Shown here piece by piece: positions 24,382 to 34,086 of a stretch of 42,864 bases of DNA (positions are counted from its first letter, which is position 1; the number at the start of each line of letters is the position of its first letter). The position numbers and the translations under genes are program-made. The DNA is taken from positions 76,857 to 119,720 of the forward strand of contig JADCGS010000021.1 of NCBI GenBank assembly GCA_020248865.1, given 5' to 3'. A model generated the notes under the pieces. That model saw nothing but the letters and a program-made list of their open reading frames with translations. It was not told the DNA's origin and made no database searches. This DNA comes from Burkholderiales bacterium. GTDB taxonomy: Bacteria; Pseudomonadota; Gammaproteobacteria; Burkholderiales; Burkholderiaceae_F.

Positions 24382-26904
24382 TTGAACCCCGACACCCCGC
24401 CCGTCCCGCCGCCCCACGCCCGCGTGGTCATCGTGGGCGGCGGCATCATGGGCTGCTCGGTCGCCTACCACCTGGCGCAGCTCGGCATGAGCGACATCGT
24501 GCTGCTGGAGCAGGGCCGCCTGACCTCGGGCACGACGTGGCACGCGGCCGGCCTCGTCGGCCAGTTGCGCGCGCACGAGAGCATGACGCGGCTGATCCGC
24601 TACTCGACCGACCTGTACGCGCGGCTGGAGGCCGAAACGGGGCTGTCCACCGGCTGGAAGCAGTGCGGCTCGCTGGCCGTGGCGCGCAGCGCCGACCGCA
24701 TGGTGCAGCTCAAGCGCACCGCCGCGGTGGCGCGCGCCTACGGCGTGGCGTGCGATGTCATCAGCGCGGCCGAGGCCGGGGCCCGCTACCCGATCATGGA
24801 GACCGCCGACCTCCAGGGCGCGGTGTGGCTGCCGGGCGACGGCAAGGCCAACCCGACGGACCTGACCATCGCGCTGGCCAAGGGTGCGCGCAACCGCGGC
24901 GTGCGTATCTTCGAGGGGGTGCAGGCGCGCGCCTGCGAGGTCGCGACCGGCGACAGCGGCCGCACCGTGCGGGCGCTGACGTGGCGCAGCAAGGCCGGCG
25001 CTGCGGTGCGAAGCGAGGGCCGCATCGAAGCCGACCTCGTCGTGCTGTGCGGCGGCCAGTGGTCGCGCGAGTTTGCGCGGCGCATCGGCGTGGCGGTGCC
25101 GCTGTTTTCCTGCGAGCACTATTACATCGTCACCGATCGCATCCCCGGCGTGTTCCCTGACCTGCCGGTGATGCGCGACCCCGACGGGTACATCTACTTC
25201 AAGGAAGAAGTCGGCGGCCTGCTGATGGGCGGCTTCGAGCCCGATGCAACGCCTTGGCTGCAAAGCGCCGCGCACCGCGGCGGCATCCCGGAGAATTTCG
25301 AGTTCCAGCTTCTGCCCGACAACTGGGACGCCTTCGAGATCCTGCTGGAGAACGCCATCGCGCGCGTGCCCGCGCTGGCCGGCGCGCAGGTCAAGCAGTT
25401 CTACAACGGGCCGGAGTCGTTCACCGCGGACAACAACTTCATCCTCGGACCGGCGCCGGGATTTTCCAACTTCTTCGTCGGCTGCGGCTTCAACTCGATG
25501 GGCATTGCCTCCAGCGGCGGCGCCGGCAAGGCGCTCGCGGAGTGGATCGTTCAGGGCGAGCCGACGCTGGACCTGTGGCCGGTGGACATCCGCCGCTTTG
25601 GCCGCTTCAACGCCAACGAGAGCTGGCTGCCGGACCGCATCAAGGAAGTGCTGGGCCTGCACTACAAGATGCCCTGGCCCAACCGCGAGCTGGAGAGCGC
25701 GCGGCCATTCCGCCGCTCGCCGCTGTTCGCACACCTGAAGGCGGCGCACGCCTGCTTCGGCTCAAAGATGGGCTGGGAGCGCGCCAACTTCTTCGCGCCG
25801 TCGGCGGCGCAGGCCCGGATCGAGTACGGCTGGGCGCACCAGAACTGGCATCCGTGGGTGGCCGCCGAGCATCGCGCCTGTCGCGAAGCGGTGGCGGTGT
25901 TCGACATGAGCTCGTTCGCCAAGCTGGTGCTCAAGGGACCGGATGCCGAGCGCGCGCTGCAGTGGCTGGTCGCCAACGAGGTGCCGCAGCATCCGGGGCA
26001 GACCGTCTACACCGGCCTGCTCAATACGCGCGGCGGCTACGAGAGCGATCTGACCGTCACGCGCACCGGCGCGCAGGAGTTCCTGATCGTGACCGGCAGC
26101 GCGCAGGCGGTGCGCGACGCCGACGTGATCGAGCGGGCGCTCGCCGCCATGCAGCCGCGGCCGCGCTGCGAGATCTTCGACGCGACCTCGATGTTCGCGC
26201 TGCTGGCGGTCATGGGACCCCGTTCGCGCGAGCTGCTGCAGCGGGTCTCCACGGCGCGCTTCGACAACGCCTCGTTCCCCTTCGGCACCAGCCAGGAGAT
26301 CGACCTCAGCTACGCCACGGTGCGCGCCACGCGCCTGACCTACGTCGGCGAGCTCGGCTGGGAGCTGCTCGTCCCGGTCGAATTCGCGGTGGGCGTGTAC
26401 GAGACGCTGATGGCGGCGGGCGCAGACCTGGGCGTGCGCAACGCCGGCTACTACGCGATCGACTCGCTGCGCCTGGAGAAGGGCTACCGCGCCTGGGGCC
26501 GCGAGCTCAGTCCGGACATCAACCCGATCGAAGCCGGACTCGGCTTCGCGGTGCGCAAGAGCGACGCACCCTACCGCGGCCGCGAGGCCGTGCTGCGCGC
26601 CCGCGCCGAGGGCGTCAAGCGGCGCGTGGTGTCGCTGGTGGTCGCTGCGCCCCACACCAACCTGTGGGGCAACGAGCTCATCCTGCGCGACGGCCAGCCC
26701 GTGGGTTTCGTGACCTCGGCCGCGTTCGGCCACACGGTCGGCCAGCCCGTGGCGCTGGGCCTGATCACGCGCACCGACGGTCTGGCCGATGCGGCCTGGA
26801 TCGAGGCCGGCCGCTACGAGGTCGACCTGGCCGGCGAGCGCTACGCGGCCGCAGTGTCCCTGCGCGCGCCCCATGATCCGACCGGCGCAAAGGTGCGCGG
26901 GTGA
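24382..26904 (+). CDS. sarcosine/dimethylglycine dehydrogenase-like flavoprotein
   Basis: About 840 residues. An N-terminal DAO-type FAD domain has VVIVGGGIMGCSVAYHLAQ and LTSGTTWHAAGLVG, in which His (about 54) corresponds to the residue that holds FAD covalently in sarcosine and dimethylglycine dehydrogenases. From about residue 460, a GcvT-like folate-binding domain (GWERANFF, then FDMSSFAKLVLKGPDAERAL, LTYVGELGWELLVPVE, and LRLEKGYRAWGRELSPD) would take the released methylene to tetrahydrofolate. The expected reaction is oxidative N-demethylation of a methylated glycine. The start is uncertain: TTG 24382 precedes the FAD motif by 13 codons but has no clear ribosome site; TTG 24271 is less likely because the 13-bp repeats lie between. 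Confidence 0.85.
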   Translation: MNPDTPPVPPPHARVVIVGGGIMGCSVAYHLAQLGMSDIVLLEQGRLTSGTTWHAAGLVGQLRAHESMTRLIRYSTDLYARLEAETGLSTGWKQCGSLAVARSADRMVQLKRTAAVARAYGVACDVISAAEAGARYPIMETADLQGAVWLPGDGKANPTDLTIALAKGARNRGVRIFEGVQARACEVATGDSGRTVRALTWRSKAGAAVRSEGRIEADLVVLCGGQWSREFARRIGVAVPLFSCEHYYIVTDRIPGVFPDLPVMRDPDGYIYFKEEVGGLLMGGFEPDATPWLQSAAHRGGIPENFEFQLLPDNWDAFEILLENAIARVPALAGAQVKQFYNGPESFTADNNFILGPAPGFSNFFVGCGFNSMGIASSGGAGKALAEWIVQGEPTLDLWPVDIRRFGRFNANESWLPDRIKEVLGLHYKMPWPNRELESARPFRRSPLFAHLKAAHACFGSKMGWERANFFAPSAAQARIEYGWAHQNWHPWVAAEHRACREAVAVFDMSSFAKLVLKGPDAERALQWLVANEVPQHPGQTVYTGLLNTRGGYESDLTVTRTGAQEFLIVTGSAQAVRDADVIERALAAMQPRPRCEIFDATSMFALLAVMGPRSRELLQRVSTARFDNASFPFGTSQEIDLSYATVRATRLTYVGELGWELLVPVEFAVGVYETLMAAGADLGVRNAGYYAIDSLRLEKGYRAWGRELSPDINPIEAGLGFAVRKSDAPYRGREAVLRARAEGVKRRVVSLVVAAPHTNLWGNELILRDGQPVGFVTSAAFGHTVGQPVALGLITRTDGLADAAWIEAGRYEVDLAGERYAAAVSLRAPHDPTGAKVRG

Positions 26905-26959
26905 ATCTCCCCCGCTCGGCCCCGCGATCCGGCTGGACAACTGGCCCGGACCGGTGTGC

Positions 26960-27403
26960 ATGAACGCGAGAAGCCCGTCGCGTTTCTGGCAGCGCTGGCT
27001 GCTTGCCGCCAGCGCCCTGGTACTGGTGTTCGGGCTGCTGCTGCTGGTCGCGCCGGCCGCGGGCTTGGCCCTGTTTGGCGTGGTCGCCTACCAGTCGACT
27101 ACCGCCCTCACGCAACTCGACGCCAATGTGCAGACGTACCTGCGGCTGTCGCATGCGGTGATCGGTGCCGTGATGATTGGCTGGTCGGTCACCTTGCTCG
27201 TGCTGGTGGCCGGCCCGTTTCGGCGCGGCGAGCGCTACGCGTGGTGGGCCGTCGCCGGCTCAATGGCGGCCTGGTTCGTGCCCGATACCCTGTATTCGTT
27301 GACCAGCGGCTTCGTGGGCAACGCAGTGCTCAACGTCGGCTTCGCGCTGTTGTTTGCGGTACCGCTGGCCGCCACGTTCCGCGATTTCGCCGCGCGCGAC
27401 TGA
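26960..27403 (+). CDS. small integral membrane protein, unknown
   Basis: A 147-residue protein with four hydrophobic segments at about 12-36 (WLLAASALVLVFGLLLLVAP), 60-82 (AVIGAVMIGWSVTLLVLVAG), 90-112 and 117-140, and short charged loops (FRRGERYAW). No family recognised with confidence. ATG 26960 lies 55 bases after the flavoprotein stop; the frame extends upstream into that gene's end but without membrane character. Possible co-transcription with either neighbour. Confidence 0.72.
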   Translation: MNARSPSRFWQRWLLAASALVLVFGLLLLVAPAAGLALFGVVAYQSTTALTQLDANVQTYLRLSHAVIGAVMIGWSVTLLVLVAGPFRRGERYAWWAVAGSMAAWFVPDTLYSLTSGFVGNAVLNVGFALLFAVPLAATFRDFAARD

Positions 27404-27469
27404 GCGCCGCGCACGGGCCCCTCTGACCTTGCCGTCCCGAGGTCGCCTTCCTGTCGGAGATTGCAGTCC

Positions 27470-28588
27470 ATGCTGATCGGAGTCCCGAAAGAGATCAAGG
27501 TCCACGAATACCGCGTCGGCATGACGCCCTCTTCCGTGCGCGAAGCCGTTGCACACGGCCATCAGGTTCTGGTGGAGACCAATGCCGGCGCGGGCATCGG
27601 CGCGTCCGACGAGGACTACCGCCGCGCGGGCGCGCGCGTCGCCGCCGGCGCCGACGAGGTGTTCGCGCGCGCCGAGCTGATCGTCAAGGTCAAGGAGCCG
27701 CAGGCGGTCGAGCGGGCGCGGCTGCGCGAAGGCCAGGTGCTGTTCACCTACCTGCACCTGGCGCCCGACCCCGAGCAGACGGCCGATCTCATCAAGAGCG
27801 GTGCGATCTGCATCGCCTACGAGACGGTGACCTCGCCCACCGGCGGCCTGCCGCTGCTGGCGCCGATGAGCGAGGTGGCCGGTCGCCTGGCCATCCAGGC
27901 CGGCGCCCACTGCCTGGAGAAGAGCACCGGCGGCAGCGGCATCCTGCTGGGCGGGGTGGCCGGCGTGGCGCCGGCGCGCATCGTGATCCTCGGCGCGGGC
28001 ATGGTCGGCACCAATGCGGCGCAGATGGCAGTGGGCACCGGCGCGCAGGTCGTAGTGATCGACCAGTCGATCGACGCGCTGCGCCGCATCGATGCCATGT
28101 TCGACGGCCGCGCGCAGACCGTGTTCTCCAACCGCGACAACGTCGAGCGCGAGGTGCTGCGCGCCGACCTCGTGGTGAGCGGCGTGCTGATCCCGGGCGA
28201 CGCCGCGCCCAAGCTCATCACCAGGGACATGCTCGGCCGCATGAAGGCCGGCAGCGTGATCGTGGACGTGGCGATCGACCAGGGCGGCAGCGTGGAGACC
28301 AGCCGGCCGACCACGCACGCCGAGCCGACCTACGTGATCGACAACGTCGTGCACTACATGGTGGCCAACATGCCCGGCGCCGTGCCGCGCACCTCGACCT
28401 ACGCGCTGAACAACGCCACGCTGCCCTTCACGCTGCAACTGGCCGACAAGGGCTGGCGCCGCGCGCTGGCCGAGAACGCGCACCTGAAGGCCGGCCTGAA
28501 CATCGCCGCCGGCAAGGTCACGCACAAGGCGGTCGCCAAGGCGCTGGGCCTGCCGTTCACCGCGCCCGAGGCGCTGCTGCCGACTTGA
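27470..28588 (+). CDS. ald: alanine dehydrogenase
   Basis: A 372-residue NAD-dependent L-alanine dehydrogenase, which interconverts alanine with pyruvate and ammonia. It begins [20 protein letters not shown], the family start, with substrate Arg at about 15. VKVKEP (Lys about 74) and TYLHLAPD (His about 95) are the catalytic residues; the NAD site is [27 protein letters not shown] has the catalytic Asp (about 269). Length equals that of typical Ald, far shorter than transhydrogenase PntA. ATG 27470 has GGAG 10 bases upstream. Its TGA overlaps the TTG start of the next gene. Confidence 0.95.
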   Translation: MLIGVPKEIKVHEYRVGMTPSSVREAVAHGHQVLVETNAGAGIGASDEDYRRAGARVAAGADEVFARAELIVKVKEPQAVERARLREGQVLFTYLHLAPDPEQTADLIKSGAICIAYETVTSPTGGLPLLAPMSEVAGRLAIQAGAHCLEKSTGGSGILLGGVAGVAPARIVILGAGMVGTNAAQMAVGTGAQVVVIDQSIDALRRIDAMFDGRAQTVFSNRDNVEREVLRADLVVSGVLIPGDAAPKLITRDMLGRMKAGSVIVDVAIDQGGSVETSRPTTHAEPTYVIDNVVHYMVANMPGAVPRTSTYALNNATLPFTLQLADKGWRRALAENAHLKAGLNIAAGKVTHKAVAKALGLPFTAPEALLPT

Positions 28589-29682
28589 GCGCCCGGCTCC
28601 CCGCCCAGCCGCTGGCGCGGGCGCAGTCGTTCTGCGCCCACTACGGGCTGCGCCTGCCGGTGCTGCTGGCGCCGATGGCGGGCGCCTGTCCGGTGGCGCT
28701 GTCGGTGGCGGTGGCCAATGCAGGCGGCATGGGCGCGCTCGGCGCACTGCTGCATTCGCCGGCGCAGATCGCCGAGTGGATGGCACAGTTCCGCGCGCAG
28801 TCCGCCGGACCCGTGCAGGTAAACACCTGGGTGCCGGACCCGCCGCCGGTGCGTGACGCAGCACACGAGGCGCGCCTGCGCGATTTCCTGGCGCACTGGG
28901 GCCCGCCGGTGCCGGCCGCTGCCGCCGAAGCGCAGCCGCCGGACTTTGCCGGCCAGTGCGAGGCTTTCATCGCGGCGGCTCCGCCGGTCGTCTCTTCGGT
29001 CATGGGCTTGTTTCCCGACGCCTACGTGCAGCGGCTCAAGGACTGCGACATCGCCTGGCTGGCGTCGGTCACGACCCTGGCCGAGGCGCGCGCAGCGCAG
29101 GCGGCGGGCGCCGACGCCGTGCTGGCGCAGGGCGCCGAGGCGGGCGGCCACCGGTGTGCGTTCGATGCCCAGGCCGGGGCACGCCAGCAGATCGGCCTGA
29201 TGGCGCTGGTGCCGCGGCTGGTCGATCGCCTCGACATCCCGGTGGTGGCCGCCGGCGGCATCGGCGACGGCCGCGGCATCGCCGCTGCGCTCGCGCTGGG
29301 CGCCAGCGCGGTGGCGATCGGCACCGCCTTCCTGCGCTGCCCCGAGGCGCAGTTGCACCGCGCCTGGGCCGACGCCCTGCACGAGCTGGAACCCGAGGAC
29401 ACCATGCTGACGCGCGCCTTCTCCGGTCGCTGGGGCCGCAGCATCGCCACCGACTACGTGCGCGCGGCCGCCGCGGCCGACGCGCCGCAGCCGGCGCCCT
29501 ACCCGGTGCAGCGCGGCCTGACCGCCGCGCTGCGCGAGGCGGCCACGCGCGCCGGCGACGTGCAGCGCATGCAGGCCTGGGCCGGACAGGGTGCTGCGCT
29601 GGCGCGGCCGCAGCCGGCCGGCACGCTGCTGCAGCAGATGTGGGCGCAGGCCGAAGCCCTGCTGAAAGGCGCTGCGCATTGA
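28585..29682 (+). CDS. nitronate monooxygenase-like flavoprotein
   Basis: A 365-residue FMN-dependent TIM-barrel protein of the nitronate monooxygenase (2-nitropropane dioxygenase) family. Signatures are [39 protein letters not shown] with the catalytic His, and [33 protein letters not shown], the FMN phosphate site. It probably detoxifies nitronates or acts on a related substrate. It starts with TTG inside TTGA, sharing bases with the alanine dehydrogenase stop, so translation is probably coupled. Confidence 0.85.
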   Translation: MSARLPAQPLARAQSFCAHYGLRLPVLLAPMAGACPVALSVAVANAGGMGALGALLHSPAQIAEWMAQFRAQSAGPVQVNTWVPDPPPVRDAAHEARLRDFLAHWGPPVPAAAAEAQPPDFAGQCEAFIAAAPPVVSSVMGLFPDAYVQRLKDCDIAWLASVTTLAEARAAQAAGADAVLAQGAEAGGHRCAFDAQAGARQQIGLMALVPRLVDRLDIPVVAAGGIGDGRGIAAALALGASAVAIGTAFLRCPEAQLHRAWADALHELEPEDTMLTRAFSGRWGRSIATDYVRAAAAADAPQPAPYPVQRGLTAALREAATRAGDVQRMQAWAGQGAALARPQPAGTLLQQMWAQAEALLKGAAH

Positions 29683-30518
29683 GCCTCGAGGTCTCGTTTG
29701 CGGTGCTGTTCGCCGCACTCCTGCACGCCGGCTGGAACGCGCTGATCAAGGGCTCGGCCGACGTGCTGCTGAAGACGGCGGCCATCGTCGCCGGCGCGGG
29801 ACTGGTGGCGCTGCCATTCCTCTTCGTGCTGCCGCTGCCGGCACCGGCGTCGTGGCCGTACATCGCCGCCTCGCTCGCCACGCACCTGGCCTACTACTAC
29901 TTCATGGTGCAGGCCTACCGCGCCGGCGACCTGTCGCTCACCTACCCCCTGATGCGCGGCACCGCGCCGCTGCTGACCGCGCTGCTCGGCATGCTGCTGC
30001 TGCGCGAACTGCCCGGCCTGCTGACCTGGCTCGGCATCCTGCTCATCTGCGGCGGCATCGTTGCGCTGAGCTACCGGCCGCTGGATCACAGACCGGCCCG
30101 GGCAGCCGTGGGCTTCGCGCTCGCCAACGCGGTGGTGATCGCCGTGTACACGGTGATCGACGGCACCGGCGCGCGGCTGGCGGGCAACGTGTGGAGCTAC
30201 ATCGTCTGGCTGTTCGTGCTCGACGCAGTCCCGTTCACGCTGTTCGTGCTGGCCAGCCGGCGCCGCGCGTTCTTCGCCTTCGTGTCCGCCCACCCCGTGT
30301 CCTGCCTGGCCGGCGGCGCGGCCTCCGCCGCCGCCTACGCGATCGCGCTGTGGGCCATGACGCAGGCGCCGGTGGCCATGGTCGCCGCGCTGCGCGAGAC
30401 CTCGGTGCTGTTTGCCGCCCTCATCGGCGCCCGCCTGCTGCACGAGAAGCTCACCCCCCTGCGCTGGGCCGGCGTGGCGATCATGTTGACCGGCGTGATG
30501 GCGCTGAAGGTTGCATGA
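29679..30518 (+). CDS. EamA/DMT-family transporter
   Basis: A 279-residue membrane protein with about ten hydrophobic helices and two EamA-like halves (about 1-135 and 140-275). It has [19 protein letters not shown] at the start, [20 protein letters not shown] in the first half, and [25 protein letters not shown] near the end, all typical of DMT exporters. Such proteins move amino acids or other small metabolites. It begins at TTG 29679 in a TTGA overlap with the previous stop and ends in an ATGA overlap with a short ORF. The preceding alanine dehydrogenase hints at amino acid export, which is only inference. Confidence 0.85.
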   Translation: MSLEVSFAVLFAALLHAGWNALIKGSADVLLKTAAIVAGAGLVALPFLFVLPLPAPASWPYIAASLATHLAYYYFMVQAYRAGDLSLTYPLMRGTAPLLTALLGMLLLRELPGLLTWLGILLICGGIVALSYRPLDHRPARAAVGFALANAVVIAVYTVIDGTGARLAGNVWSYIVWLFVLDAVPFTLFVLASRRRAFFAFVSAHPVSCLAGGAASAAAYAIALWAMTQAPVAMVAALRETSVLFAALIGARLLHEKLTPLRWAGVAIMLTGVMALKVA

Positions 30519-30640
30519 GCCCGCCGGGCCGCCCCAAGGGCGAATCCCTGAGCGCGAAGCGCGAAGGTCGTCTGATCCTCCCGCCGGGCCGCCCCAAGGG
30601 CGAATCCCTGAGCGCGCAGCGCGAGGGGGTCTTCCAGTGA
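30515..30640 (+). CDS. short ORF translated from a tandem repeat
   Basis: A 41-residue frame, [18 protein letters not shown] then LILPPGRPKGESLSAQREG, opening in an ATGA overlap with the EamA gene stop. It consists almost only of two copies of the repeat listed at 30521-30627. I recall this peptide word from annotated ends of proteins in other betaproteobacteria, which points to a dispersed DNA repeat read through by chance, not a selected protein. Translation is possible through coupling; function is doubtful. Confidence 0.35.
   Translation: MSPPGRPKGESLSAKREGRLILPPGRPKGESLSAQREGVFQ
30521..30627 (+). repeat. 60-bp-period direct repeat (GRPKGES-type)
   Basis: Two copies of a 47-base unit starting CCGCCGGGCCGCCCCAAGGG at 30521-30567 and 30581-30627, differing at two positions, separated by a 13-base spacer; the period is exactly 60. 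The same reading frame stays open through both. Probably a copy of an intergenic repeat family spread in related genomes. Confidence 0.85.
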
Positions 30641-30782
30641 GCGCAGGCCGGTTTACCGGGACGGCGCTGGAGCGGAAGCTCCAAAGCGCGTCACCCGCCC
30701 GGTGCTACCGTCGCCCGGGCATGAGGATCAAGTCACCATCGGCCGGGGCGCTGCCGTGTGCCGCTTGCCCGGACGCCACGCC

Positions 30783-31637
30783 ATGAGCACCGCCCGCCGT
30801 CGCCGCACGCACTCGCGCCAGCCGCCGCGCGCGCCCGCGTTCGATCCGCACGTCGACCCCAACCTCTACGATGCACGCGAGCATGCCGCGCCGTCGCTGG
30901 CGCTGCTGGCGCTCGAATGGCGCGCCCCGCTCGAATACGGCGCCGCGCTCGCCAGCCTGCCGCTGCTGAGCCGGGCGGCGCGCGGCGACGGCCATGCGGT
31001 GCTGGTGTATCCGGGGCTGACCGCCGGCGACGTGACCACGCTGCCCTTGCGTGCCTACCTGCGCAGCCGTAGCTACGCCGTGCACGGCTGGTCGCAGGGT
31101 CTGAACCTCGGGCCGCGGCCTGGCGTGCTCGAGCGCAGCGAACAGCAGTTGCGCGACATCGCCGCCACCAGCGGCGGCAAGGTCTCGCTGATCGGCTGGA
31201 GCCTGGGCGGCATCTACGCGCGCGAAGTGGCCAAGGCGCTGCCGCACCTGGTGCGCGGCGTGATCACGCTCGGCACCCCCTTCACCGGCCACCCGCGCGC
31301 CACCAACGCCTGGCGCCTGTACGAGCTGGCCGCCGGCCACAAGATCGAGACCCATCCACGGCGCGGCCGCCTGCACGAGGCGCCGCCGGTGCCCACCACC
31401 TCGGTCTACAGCCGCAGCGACGGCGTGGTGGCCTGGCAGTGCAGCGTGCAGGACGCGCGCTGCTCGGCGCACGGCGAGGTCGAGAACATCGAGGTCGTGG
31501 CAAGCCACTTCGGCCTCGGGATGAATCCGGCCGCGCTGTACGCGATCGCCGACCGGCTGGCCCAGCCCGAAGGCGCATGGACCCCATTTCACCGCCACGG
31601 CTGGCGCTCGGTGGTATTTCCGGCGCCGGTCGGCTGA
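30783..31637 (+). CDS. alpha/beta-hydrolase (lipase-like)
   Basis: A 284-residue protein. The first 45 residues are basic and proline-rich without a signal peptide. The hydrolase core has VLVYPGLTAGDVTTLPLRAYL, nucleophile elbow LIGWSLGGIYAREVAKALP (G-x-S-x-G), and ITLGTPFTGHPRATN, resembling esterases and lipases. Asp in YSRSDGVVAW and His in VASHFGLGMNP are likely triad partners. The substrate is unknown. ATG 30783 follows the repeat region by about 140 bases. Confidence 0.8.
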   Translation: MSTARRRRTHSRQPPRAPAFDPHVDPNLYDAREHAAPSLALLALEWRAPLEYGAALASLPLLSRAARGDGHAVLVYPGLTAGDVTTLPLRAYLRSRSYAVHGWSQGLNLGPRPGVLERSEQQLRDIAATSGGKVSLIGWSLGGIYAREVAKALPHLVRGVITLGTPFTGHPRATNAWRLYELAAGHKIETHPRRGRLHEAPPVPTTSVYSRSDGVVAWQCSVQDARCSAHGEVENIEVVASHFGLGMNPAALYAIADRLAQPEGAWTPFHRHGWRSVVFPAPVG

Positions 31638-31673
31638 CAGCCCGTGCCGGCGCGCGCCCCGGCCCCGCTCGAC

Positions 31674-32621
31674 ATGGACACTGCCCTGACTGCGTATCGC
31701 GCCGGCCACGCCGACGTCGGCCGCGGCATTGCGCTCGCCTACGAGACCTATGGCGCGCCGGAGCAGCCCGCCATCGTCCTCATCATGGGGCTGGGGATGC
31801 AGCTGACGGCCTGGCCGCAAGCCCTGGTGCGGCACCTGGTCGATGCCGGCTTTCATGTGGTGCGCTTCGACAACCGCGACGCCGGGCTGTCGACCCAGCT
31901 CGATGGTCAGCGCGGCATGGCGCTGCCCATGGCGCTGGTGCGTGCGCGCCTGGGCCTGTCGGTGGCCGCACCGTACCTGCTGCACGACCTGGCGCGCGAC
32001 ACCGTGGGGCTGATGGATGCACTTGGGCTCGATCGCGCCCACGTGGTGGGCGCCTCGATGGGCGGCATGGTGGCGCAACTCGTCGCCAGCGGCTTTGCGG
32101 CGCGCGTGGCCTCGCTCACCCTGCTGATGAGCCACAGCGGGGCGGCGAACGTGGCGCCGCCGCACTGGGCTGCCGCGGCCGCGCTGCTGCGGCGGCCTCC
32201 GGCGCACGCCAGCGTCGAGCAACTGGTCGAGCACTACTTCAGGCTGTTTCGGGTGATCGGCAGCCCGCCCGGCCCCCACCGGCTGGCCGACGACGTGCTG
32301 CGGGCCCGGCTGCACGCCACCTTCTCGCGCGCCTGGCGCCCGGCCGGCACCTACCGCCAACTGCTCGCCATTGTCGCCAGCGGCGAGCGCTCCGCACTGC
32401 TGCGGCAGCTTCAGGTGCCCACGCTGGTGCTGCACGGCGCCGCCGACCCGCTGGTGCCGCCGGCCGCTGCGCGCGATCTGGCCGCCAAGATCCCGGGTGC
32501 GCGGCTGCGGTTGATCGAGCAGCTCGGCCATGATCTGGGCGCCGAGGCGCTGATCGGCCAGGAGATCGCGGCGTTCTGTGCAGCGGCGGGGCAAAGGGCT
32601 CAGCCGCAGCGTCGTCGCTGA
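31674..32621 (+). CDS. alpha/beta-hydrolase fold protein
   Basis: About 315 residues. The core has IVLIMGLGMQLTAWP (oxyanion hole), RFDNRDAGLST, nucleophile HVVGASMGGMVAQL, Asp in LHGAADPLVPP and His in EQLGHDLG, a complete triad. Closest in style to haloperoxidase or ester hydrolases; the substrate is unknown. The frame is open to GTG 31644; I chose ATG 31674, just before the first strand, and neither has a clear ribosome site. It lies close behind the other hydrolase (36 bases) but is not similar enough to be a recent copy. Confidence 0.82.
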   Translation: MDTALTAYRAGHADVGRGIALAYETYGAPEQPAIVLIMGLGMQLTAWPQALVRHLVDAGFHVVRFDNRDAGLSTQLDGQRGMALPMALVRARLGLSVAAPYLLHDLARDTVGLMDALGLDRAHVVGASMGGMVAQLVASGFAARVASLTLLMSHSGAANVAPPHWAAAAALLRRPPAHASVEQLVEHYFRLFRVIGSPPGPHRLADDVLRARLHATFSRAWRPAGTYRQLLAIVASGERSALLRQLQVPTLVLHGAADPLVPPAAARDLAAKIPGARLRLIEQLGHDLGAEALIGQEIAAFCAAAGQRAQPQRRR

Positions 32622-32786
32622 GGCTGCGGGCACCGGGCCGACCGGCGTGGCACATGCGTGCCGCGACGGAGGCCGATCGCGCCCCGGCCGTGCGTGCGCT
32701 GCGGTGCGCCCGGCATGCCGGCCGGCGGCGGGCGGCAGCCGGAGCAGCCGCGCCGCCGCGGGCACGCCGGATTGCCTCTCACCCTC

Positions 32787-33926
32787 TCAGGCCGCCTTGC
32801 GGTCCACGGCCGGCGCCACCTGCCGGATGCCCAGGTCGGCCAGCGCCGCCGCCACCGCGCTCACCACGTTGCGCATCTCGTTGCCATCGATGGCGCCGAT
32901 GCAGCCGACGCGGAAGGTCTCCACCTGGGTGAGCTTGCCGGGGTACAGGATGTAGCCGCGCGCGCGCACCGCCGCGTAGAACGCCTTGAAGTCGTAGGCC
33001 GCATCGGCCGGGGCGTGAAAGGTAACGATGATCGGCGCCTGCACCTCGGGCTTCAGATAGGTGCGAAAACCGAGCGCACGCATGCCTTCGACCAGGGTGC
33101 GGCAGTTGTCGCTGTAGCGCGCCAGCCGCGCCGGCTGGCCGCCCTCCTCGATGAACTGGTCCACTGCCGCGCGCAGCGCCGCCACCACGTGCGTGGGCGG
33201 CGTGTAGCGCCACTGCGTGGTCTTCTGCATGTAGGCGTACTGGTCGTGCAGGTCGAGCGCCAGCGAGTGCGAGTTGCCGGCGCAGGCCTCCAGCACGGTC
33301 TTGCGCAGGATCACGAAGCCCATGCCGGGCACGCCCTCCAGGCACTTGCCGCTGGCGGCGATGAGCGCGTCGAAGGGCACGCCCTGCACGTCGATCGGCA
33401 GCGCGGCGAACGAGCTCATCGCGTCGACGATCAGGCCCACCTTGCGGCGCGCGCACACCTGCGCGATGCCGGCCAGGTCGTTGAGGAGCCCGGCGCCGGT
33501 CTCGCAGTGCACCTGCGCCACGTGGGTGATGGCGGGGTCCCTGGCCAGCGCGGCCTCGACCATCGCGGCGGTGGCCGGCTGGTCCTCGGGCACCGGCAGC
33601 TCGACCGCGCTGCGTCCCAGGTAGTTGCAGATCTTCAGGATGCGCGCGCAGTACGCGCCGTTGTTGGGCACCAGCACCTTGCCGGTGCGGGGGACCACGT
33701 TGCCGATGGCCGCCTCCACCGAGAAGGTGCCCGAGCCCTGCAGCGGCACGCACACGTAGTCGTCGCCGCCGCGCACGATGTCCACCAGGTCGCGGCACAG
33801 CGAGGCCGTGATCCGGTTGAACGCGGCGTCCCACGAGCCCCAGTCGCGCAGCATGGCCTGCTTGGTCTGCAGGCTGGTGGTCAGCGGGCCGGGGGTCAGC
33901 AGGATGGGGTCGTTGCCAAGAATCAT
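32787..33926 (-). CDS. phnW: 2-aminoethylphosphonate:pyruvate transaminase
   Basis: A 379-residue class V PLP aminotransferase. It opens [38 protein letters not shown] carries the PLP-ring Asp; [19 protein letters not shown] has the Schiff-base Lys (about 194), close to the PhnW motif. It converts AEP plus pyruvate to phosphonoacetaldehyde and alanine. AEP transporter, PhnY and PhnA genes nearby make the assignment firm over alanine-glyoxylate homologues. ATG 33926 has AAGGAG 6 bases upstream. It is separated by 160 bases from the permease gene on the same strand, so may have its own promoter; a 14-bp repeat lies in that gap. Confidence 0.93.
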   Translation of the reverse strand: MILGNDPILLTPGPLTTSLQTKQAMLRDWGSWDAAFNRITASLCRDLVDIVRGGDDYVCVPLQGSGTFSVEAAIGNVVPRTGKVLVPNNGAYCARILKICNYLGRSAVELPVPEDQPATAAMVEAALARDPAITHVAQVHCETGAGLLNDLAGIAQVCARRKVGLIVDAMSSFAALPIDVQGVPFDALIAASGKCLEGVPGMGFVILRKTVLEACAGNSHSLALDLHDQYAYMQKTTQWRYTPPTHVVAALRAAVDQFIEEGGQPARLARYSDNCRTLVEGMRALGFRTYLKPEVQAPIIVTFHAPADAAYDFKAFYAAVRARGYILYPGKLTQVETFRVGCIGAIDGNEMRNVVSAVAAALADLGIRQVAPAVDRKAA

Positions 33927-34030
33927 CGGGTTCTCCTTGCCGGAGCGCACGGTCCGGCGAACTTGCGCGGCGCCTCGTGGCAGCCACTGTGTTGCCGCAG
34001 AGCTGGAACTGGCCCGTGGTCTGCGTTGTT

Positions 34031-34058
34031 CGGTCGTTTGCGCCCGGTCGTTTGCGCC
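34031..34058 (-). repeat. exact 14-bp tandem duplication upstream of phnW
   Basis: CGGTCGTTTGCGCC occurs twice back to back, about 105 bases upstream of the phnW start. Could be an operator pair or a chance duplication. Confidence 0.7.
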
Positions 34059-34086
34059 TGGTTGCTGCCGGCTTGTCGGTGCAGCC

